10,177 nucleotides of DNA. It comes from Bacteroidetes bacterium UBA2322 (GTDB lineage: Bacteria > Bacteroidota > Bacteroidia > Chitinophagales > UBA2359). Each line of letters starts with the position of its first letter. Position 1 is the first letter of the stretch. Below the pieces are notes generated by a model, which worked only from the letters and a program-made list of their open reading frames with translations, was not told the origin of the DNA and ran no database searches. Below are positions 6,036 to 10,177 of this stretch, piece after piece. Location of the stretch: positions 1 to 10,177 of the forward strand of contig DDVC01000056.1 of the NCBI GenBank assembly GCA_002345145.1, read 5' to 3'. The translations under genes and the position numbers were made by a program.

Positions 6036-7016
6036 ATGTATTACCACAACATATTAGAAACCATAGGCAATACGCCTATGGTAAAACTGAACCGCATACC
6101 GCAGTCTTTTGGCATAGAAACCACCGTGCTGGCAAAAGTAGAATCGTTTAACCCCGGCAACTCGGTAAAAGACCGCATGGCGCTCAAAATGCTGGAAGTT
6201 GCCGAGCAAGAAGGACGCATAAAACCCGGCGGTACTATTATAGAATGCACATCGGGCAATACCGGTATGGGCTTGGCGCTGGCTGCCATTGTTAAAGGAT
6301 ACAAGTGCATTTTTACCACTACCGACAAACAATCGAAAGAAAAAATGGATATTCTGCGGGCAGTAGGAGCAGAGGTAATTGTGTGCCCCACTAATGTAGA
6401 ACCCGATGACCCCAAATCGTACTACTCCGTTGCTCGCAGGTTGAGCCAAGAAATACCCAACTCCCTGCACCTAAACCAATATGATAACCTTGCCAACCGC
6501 CTTGCCCACTACGAAAGTACCGGTCCTGAAATTTGGCAACAAACCGAAGGTAAAATTACCCATTTTGTAGTGGCTGCCGGCACCGGCGGCACCGTAACCG
6601 GCACCGCTAAATACCTAAAAGAGCAAAACCCCAATATACAGGTTTGGGCTATTGACACCTACGGCTCACTGCTGAAAAAATACCACGAAACCGGCGAAAT
6701 AGATTACAACGAGGTTCACCCTTACATATCGGAAGGATTTGGCGAAGACTTTGTGCCCGCTAATTACGACATGAAATACATTGACCATTTTGAAAAAGTA
6801 ACCGATAAAGACGGCGCAATTATGGCTCGGCGCATTGCCAAAGAAGAAGGCATTTTTGCCGGTTACTCTGCCGGGTCTGCCCTTATGGGGGTTATTCAGC
6901 TAAAACACCTGCTCAAACCTACCGATATGGTGGTTATTATTTTTCATGACCACGGCAGCCGCTATGTTGCCAAAGTATATAACGATGACTGGATGCGCAA
7001 ACAAGGCTGGCTGTAA
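6036..7016 (+). CDS. PLP-dependent cystathionine beta-synthase / cysteine synthase family enzyme
   Basis: A 326-aa cytosolic fold-type II PLP enzyme of sulfur amino acid metabolism. Features: IGNTPMVKLNRI at 10-21, the Schiff-base lysine K45 in NPGNSVKDR, the substrate loop TSGNTGMGLA at 72-81, the phosphate-binding loop GTGGTVTG at 182-189, and a Ser-containing AGYSAGSALMG near the cofactor ring. The segments PTN..., EIPNSLHLNQYDN...LAHYESTGPEI and the ending VAKVYNDDWMRKQGWL resemble cystathionine beta-synthase more than O-acetylserine sulfhydrylase (CysK). However, the protein stops where the C-terminal CBS (Bateman) domains of full-length enzymes (about 450 aa or more) would begin. It could therefore condense serine with homocysteine without that regulatory module, or act as a cysteine synthase; sequence alone does not settle this. 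It has its own -7 box. No cystathionine lyase is adjacent. Confidence 0.88.
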   Translation: MYYHNILETIGNTPMVKLNRIPQSFGIETTVLAKVESFNPGNSVKDRMALKMLEVAEQEGRIKPGGTIIECTSGNTGMGLALAAIVKGYKCIFTTTDKQSKEKMDILRAVGAEVIVCPTNVEPDDPKSYYSVARRLSQEIPNSLHLNQYDNLANRLAHYESTGPEIWQQTEGKITHFVVAAGTGGTVTGTAKYLKEQNPNIQVWAIDTYGSLLKKYHETGEIDYNEVHPYISEGFGEDFVPANYDMKYIDHFEKVTDKDGAIMARRIAKEEGIFAGYSAGSALMGVIQLKHLLKPTDMVVIIFHDHGSRYVAKVYNDDWMRKQGWL

Positions 7017-7019
7017 CCG

Positions 7020-7165
7020 GTAGTGGTTGGTGAATAGTGAAAAATTGGTAGTGAGTACAAAGAAATAACCACTACTTTACGCCTTTGCGTCTTTGCGAGA
7101 AATAAAAATCGGGCTGGTAGTGGGAGTGAATAGTGAATAGTGAAAAATTGGTAGTGAGTACAAAG
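7020..7165. repeat. Heptamer-phased TAGTGAA-like sequence in the spacer before the moxR-type gene
   Basis: From 7020 the heptads read GTAGTGG, TTGGTGA, ATAGTGA, AAAATTG, GTAGTGA, GTACAAA. From 7117 they read GTAGTGG, GAGTGAA, TAGTGAA, TAGTGAA, AAATTGG, TAGTGAG, TACAAAG. Both runs sit within the two copies of the larger direct repeat at 7031-7208. Confidence 0.6.
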
Positions 7166-7208
7166 AAATAACCACTACTTTACGCCTTTGCGAGAAACAA
7201 AATCGGGC
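7031..7208. repeat. Imperfect direct repeat: copies 7031-7114 and 7134-7208
   Basis: The first 59 bp of each copy are identical (7031-7089 and 7134-7192). The remainder differs by an 8-bp duplication in copy 1 (CTTTGCGTCTTTGCGA against CTTTGCGA) and by AAATAAAAATC against AAACAAAATC; both then end in GGGC. The words GTAGTGG (7020-7026, 7117-7123) and CCACTAC (7069-7075, 7172-7178) form an inverted pair around the core of each copy. No ORF or transposase is present. The spacer 7017-7273 contains only this repeat, the mini-array at 7226-7250 and about 20 bp before the next start codon. Confidence 0.93.
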
Positions 7209-7225
7209 AAGGTTTTTTAGGAAAG

Positions 7226-7250
7226 CATAACTCATAACTCATAACTCATA
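7226..7250. repeat. Short CATAACT mini-array (3.5 units)
   Basis: CATAACT at 7226, 7233 and 7240, then CATAA from 7247. It is the same heptamer, in the same orientation, as the 30-unit array at 613-822, again immediately upstream of a plus-strand gene. Confidence 0.9.
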
Positions 7251-7273
7251 ACATTACAGACACACGTCCTCAC

Positions 7274-8263
7274 ATGCTCAACCAATCAGACGACCCAAAT
7301 TTTGAAAGCCGCATAGACATGAGTGGCGTAAACGGCATGGTAAACGATGTAAAAGCAGAAATTGGTAAAATTATCATAGGTCAGCATCGGTTTTTAGAGC
7401 TGCTTTGCATAGCGCTGCTCTCCGATGGGCATGTACTTATAGAAGGTGTGCCCGGCGTAGCCAAAACCCTAACCGCCAAACTGCTTGCCAAAACGGTGAA
7501 TACACAGTTTGCCCGTATTCAGTTTACCCCCGATTTAATGCCCTCCGATGTATTGGGCACCTCGGTTTACAATTTCAAAACATCGGAATTTGATTTCAAA
7601 AAGGGTCCGGTTTTTGCCAACCTGGTACTCATTGACGAAATAAACCGCGCCCCCGCTAAAACACAATCAGCCCTGTTTGAGGTAATGGAAGAGCGGCAGG
7701 TAAGTATAGACGGCAATCGGTTTGTAATGCCCCCGCCCTTTATGGTGCTGGCTACGCAAAACCCCATTGAACACGAAGGCACCTACCGCCTGCCCGAAGC
7801 CCAGTTAGACCGGTTTTTGTTTAAAATAGAGGTAAATTATCCCGATTTTGAAGAAGAAGTTCAAATTTTAGAGCGGTTTCACCGGCATCAACCCACCCAA
7901 CAACTGAATGATGTGCAGCCGGTAGTGAGTGTACCCCAATTGCTGCAATACCGAAATTTGGTAAAACAGGTACTTATTGATGATAAACTGCTCCAATACA
8001 TTGCCCAAATTGTTCAGGCTACCCGAAACAGCAAAGATATTTACTTAGGCGGCTCGCCACGCGCATCGCTGGCTATTATGAACGGAGCAAAAGCCGCAGC
8101 AGCCATGCAAGGCAGAGATTTTGTAACACCCGAAGACATTCAGTTTCTGTGCAAACCGGTTATGCGACACCGCCTCATTCTTAGCCCCGATAAAGAAATG
8201 GAAGGAACTACTACCGACCAAATCATTGACCAACTGCTCAAAACCATTGAAGTGCCCAGGTAA
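7274..8263 (+). CDS. MoxR-family AAA+ ATPase
   Basis: A 329-aa cytosolic ATPase. Walker A is GVPGVAKT at 58-65, Walker B LVLIDEINRAP at 117-127, sensor 1 ATQNP at 160-164, and the sensor-2 region GGSPRAS at 259-265. The GTYRLPEAQLDRF segment (169-181) is characteristic of MoxR proteins. MoxR ATPases are thought to act as chaperones or activators that mature partner complexes, often with von Willebrand (VWA) or DUF58 proteins encoded directly downstream. No such partner follows here: the next gene is a desaturase with its own -7 box. The ATG at 7274 gives normal family length; M16 is an alternative. No TAnnTTTG box is visible upstream, only repeat DNA. Family assignment is firm; the partner and process are unknown. 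Confidence 0.95.
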   Translation: MLNQSDDPNFESRIDMSGVNGMVNDVKAEIGKIIIGQHRFLELLCIALLSDGHVLIEGVPGVAKTLTAKLLAKTVNTQFARIQFTPDLMPSDVLGTSVYNFKTSEFDFKKGPVFANLVLIDEINRAPAKTQSALFEVMEERQVSIDGNRFVMPPPFMVLATQNPIEHEGTYRLPEAQLDRFLFKIEVNYPDFEEEVQILERFHRHQPTQQLNDVQPVVSVPQLLQYRNLVKQVLIDDKLLQYIAQIVQATRNSKDIYLGGSPRASLAIMNGAKAAAAMQGRDFVTPEDIQFLCKPVMRHRLILSPDKEMEGTTTDQIIDQLLKTIEVPR

Positions 8264-8267
8264 TTGG

Positions 8268-8282
8268 GGTTTGTTGCAAACC
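8268..8282 (+). terminator. Weak hairpin after the MoxR-type gene, possible terminator
   Basis: A perfect 6-bp stem GGTTTG/CAAACC with a TTG loop begins 5 bp after the MoxR stop codon. There is no T-run after it, so it is at best an atypical terminator or an mRNA-end stabiliser. Confidence 0.25.
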
Positions 8283-8332
8283 ATACCTAACAATTGCTGT
8301 TTGCCATTTTAGGGCTCAACCGTTTTTTTCAG

Positions 8333-8340
8333 TATCTTTG
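8333..8340 (+). promoter_or_regulatory. Promoter -7 box (TATCTTTG) of the desaturase gene
   Basis: A perfect TAnnTTTG match, 31 nt before the ATG at 8372. No TTG falls at 17-23 nt upstream (the nearest TTTG, 8300-8303, is 29 nt away). The box lies inside the longest ORF and argues against a start at 8294. Confidence 0.6.
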
Positions 8341-8371
8341 CTCGGGTAAACATAACTATTACCCCAAGCTT

Positions 8372-9361
8372 ATGACTACTGTACGCCAATACCTTAGTGT
8401 AGAAGAAATTGCCCAACTGCGCCAAAAATCAAACCTAAAAGCTACCCTCGAAATACTCCATACCTGGGGTTGGATAGTGTTTGCCTTTGCCCTTGCCGGG
8501 TTGTTTCCTAATGTACTTACCATTGTAGTTGCCTTATTTATACTGGGCGGCAAACAACTTGCCTGTGCCATCATTATGCACGATGCTTCGCATAATGCCT
8601 TGTTTACCTCTAAAAGGGTAAACGAATGGATAGGTAACTGGTTGGGCGCTTACCCTATTTTGCACAATGTAGAGCAATACCGCCCCTACCACCTGCAACA
8701 CCACCTGCACGTAGGAGCCGATGATGACCCCGATTTAACCCTTACTACCGGCTACCCTACCACCAAAATTAGTATGGCGCGCAAAATACTGCGCGACCTG
8801 CTGGGCTTAACCGGCATAAAAGCCTACATAGCCGTTTTTGCCATGCACATGGGGCTGCTGGAGTATAATTTAGGTGGGCAAGCGGTAAAAACACCCACAC
8901 AAAACCGCACCCTACCTCACATAGTGCGCAAGGCTTGGCAAAACCTGCGCTATCCCCTACTGGCACAGTTCATTATGCTGGCAATTTTTAGCAGTTTGGG
9001 GGTAGCGTGGTTATACTTGCTTTGGGTAGGCGCATTGCTCACAACCAATCAGTTTTGCCTACGCGTGCGCTCTATTGCCGAACACAGCGTAGTACCCGAC
9101 AGGCATAACGAAATAACCAATACCCGAACCACTTATGCCAACTTTGTTGAGCGCCTGCTTTTTGCCCCGCACCATGTAAACTACCACGTAGAACACCACC
9201 TACTCATGAGCGCCCCCCCCTACAACTACCCGCTTATGCACCAACTGCTCAAACAAAGAGGCTACTACAACAACGGCGGTTTGCTTGAAAATGGCTATTG
9301 GAACATCATAAAACTGGCAGCAACAGCTAAGTTTGACCCAAACGCCTTACCTAATAGATAA
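8372..9361 (+). CDS. Membrane fatty acid desaturase family protein
   Basis: A 329-aa integral membrane di-iron enzyme. The three histidine boxes are intact: HDASH at 70-74, HLQHH at 107-111 and HVEHH at 272-276. Hydrophobic stretches at about 33-57, 60-70 and 150-165 and a pair at about 195-225 fit the desaturase fold, with the His boxes on the cytoplasmic side. The family introduces double bonds or hydroxyl groups into acyl chains; carotenoid-modifying members share the motif pattern, so the substrate is inferred, not shown. I chose the ATG at 8372 (MTTVRQYLSVEEIAQL) because it follows the -7 box at 8333-8340; the 26-residue extension back to 8294 would precede that promoter. It is followed after 26 bp by the restriction-modification gene, so co-transcription is possible. 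Confidence 0.88.
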   Translation: MTTVRQYLSVEEIAQLRQKSNLKATLEILHTWGWIVFAFALAGLFPNVLTIVVALFILGGKQLACAIIMHDASHNALFTSKRVNEWIGNWLGAYPILHNVEQYRPYHLQHHLHVGADDDPDLTLTTGYPTTKISMARKILRDLLGLTGIKAYIAVFAMHMGLLEYNLGGQAVKTPTQNRTLPHIVRKAWQNLRYPLLAQFIMLAIFSSLGVAWLYLLWVGALLTTNQFCLRVRSIAEHSVVPDRHNEITNTRTTYANFVERLLFAPHHVNYHVEHHLLMSAPPYNYPLMHQLLKQRGYYNNGGLLENGYWNIIKLAATAKFDPNALPNR

Positions 9362-9387
9362 ACCAACAACAGCAAACACCCACTACT

Positions 9388-10177
9388 ATGGCACTAAGCT
9401 GGAACGAAATAAAAGACCGAGCATTACAATTCTCAAAAGAATGGGCAAACACTTTAAACGAACAAGCCGATGCAAAACCATTTTTAGTGGAGTTTTTTAA
9501 TGTGTTTGGCATTAGCAGCAAACGCGTTTCTACTTTTGAGCATAGAGTGAAAAAATTAGACGACAAAGATGGTTACATTGACCTGCTCTGGAAAGGAACA
9601 ATTTTAATAGAAATGAAAAGCAGGGGTAAAAACCTTGACAGAGCCTACTCGCAAGCCATTGACTATACGTATGGACTTAAAGAACACGAACTCCCCAAAT
9701 TTATACTGATTGCTGACTTTGAAAACTTTAGGCTGTATGACCTTGAAGACAATAAAACAGTTGATTTTAAACTTGCCGACTTGGTAAACAACGTGCAGCA
9801 TTTTGGTTACTTAATTGGCTACCAAAAAAAAGTTTACAAAGAGCAAGACCCTGCAAACATAAAAGCAGCCGAGTTGATGGGTAAACTCCACGATAGGTTG
9901 GAAGAAATAGGCTATACCGGACACCCATTAGAGGTTTACCTCGTGCGTATTCTGTTTTGCCTATTTGCCGAAGACACCACCATTTTCAACAAACAACAAT
10001 TTCAGGATTACATAGAACAACGCACCAATACAGACGGCAGCGACCTTGCCGCTAAACTCCAAGAACTGTTTCAGGCGCTGAACACACCCAAAGAAAACCG
10101 ATTTAAAAATTTAGATGAACAACTTGCCGATTTTCCATACATAAACGGAAAATTGTTTGAAGAAATACTGCCTGTGG
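9388..10177 (+). CDS. MmeI-like type IIL (IIG) restriction-modification enzyme, N-terminal part
   Basis: The frame is open from ATG 9388 to the window edge (263 complete codons); the gene continues beyond. The protein starts MALSWNEIKDRALQFSKEW. Residues about 30-80 hold the nuclease motif of the MmeI family: AKPFLVEFFNVFGISSKRV, then D65-x9-E75-x-K77 in GYIDLLWKGTILIEMKSRG. It continues with LDRAYSQAIDY (about 83-93), a helical spacer domain with LEVYLVRILFCLFAEDT (about 180-196) and NLDEQLADFPYINGKLFEE. In this family one polypeptide carries nuclease, N6-adenine methyltransferase and target recognition, protecting the host by methylating one strand while cutting unmodified DNA 20 or so bases away. 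The methyltransferase and recognition domains lie outside the window, so integrity and specificity cannot be judged. It follows the desaturase by 26 bp with no clear promoter of its own. Confidence 0.9.
   Translation, partial: MALSWNEIKDRALQFSKEWANTLNEQADAKPFLVEFFNVFGISSKRVSTFEHRVKKLDDKDGYIDLLWKGTILIEMKSRGKNLDRAYSQAIDYTYGLKEHELPKFILIADFENFRLYDLEDNKTVDFKLADLVNNVQHFGYLIGYQKKVYKEQDPANIKAAELMGKLHDRLEEIGYTGHPLEVYLVRILFCLFAEDTTIFNKQQFQDYIEQRTNTDGSDLAAKLQELFQALNTPKENRFKNLDEQLADFPYINGKLFEEILPV

Noticed and set aside
6041..6470. Two minus-strand ORFs of 124 and 138 codons opposite the PLP enzyme
   Set aside because: They overlap a well-conserved enzyme gene in antisense, have no recognisable domains, and have no promoter.
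1..10177. tRNA, rRNA or riboswitch genes
   Set aside because: I saw no cloverleaf-like or conserved rRNA sequence and no known riboswitch core in any spacer.

Overview
The window looks like chromosome from a member of the Bacteroidota, probably an environmental Chitinophagia/Sphingobacteriia/Saprospiria-type lineage. The evidence is indirect but consistent. Six genes are preceded by a perfect Bacteroidota -7 box (TAnnTTTG), no start codon has a convincing Shine-Dalgarno sequence, and several proteins are of types common in that phylum: the 90-aa HTH protein, the Rpn/PDDEXK_2 protein, the POT transporter and the MoxR ATPase. I cannot name a genus.

Layout. Bases 1-75 hold the tail of an HTH-like protein, closed by a symmetric terminator (87-121) that can also serve the convergent 90-aa DNA-binding protein (189-461, minus). 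A gene-free stretch (462-956) carries 30 exact-phase copies of a CATAACT heptamer and the promoter of a POT-family peptide transporter (957-2321). Three minus-strand genes follow, reading right to left: an Rpn-type PD-(D/E)XK nuclease/putative transposase (4197-5303), a small secreted protein (3676-4143) and a five-helix membrane protein of unknown function (2343-3419). Divergent from the nuclease is a YdeI/OmpD-associated family protein (5401-5958). Then, all on plus: a short cystathionine beta-synthase/cysteine synthase-type PLP enzyme (6036-7016), a repeat-rich spacer (7017-7273), a MoxR AAA+ ATPase (7274-8263), a membrane fatty acid desaturase (8372-9361), and the first 263 codons of a MmeI-like type IIL restriction-modification enzyme (9388 to the window end).

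The genes do not form one pathway. Most appear to be independent units with their own promoters. The connecting theme is the spacers. Four intergenic stretches contain 7-nt periodic DNA (CATAACT arrays at 613-822 and 7226-7250; degenerate heptads at 3582-3672 and 7020-7165). Two of them share words (TAGTGAAAA, CCACTACT). A further stretch (3489-3558) has 9-10 nt periodic CNGAT words and CTTTGCG-like words that carry what looks like a full promoter. An Rpn nuclease and a restriction-modification gene in the same window suggest a plastic, accessory-rich neighbourhood. The -7 boxes show that the longest-ORF starts of five genes are too far upstream, and I have moved those starts.

I found no tRNA, rRNA, CRISPR array, IS element with terminal repeats, or recognisable riboswitch. 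The most unusual signal is the heptamer-phased intergenic DNA. I do not see a convincing new multi-gene defence or metabolic system inside these boundaries.
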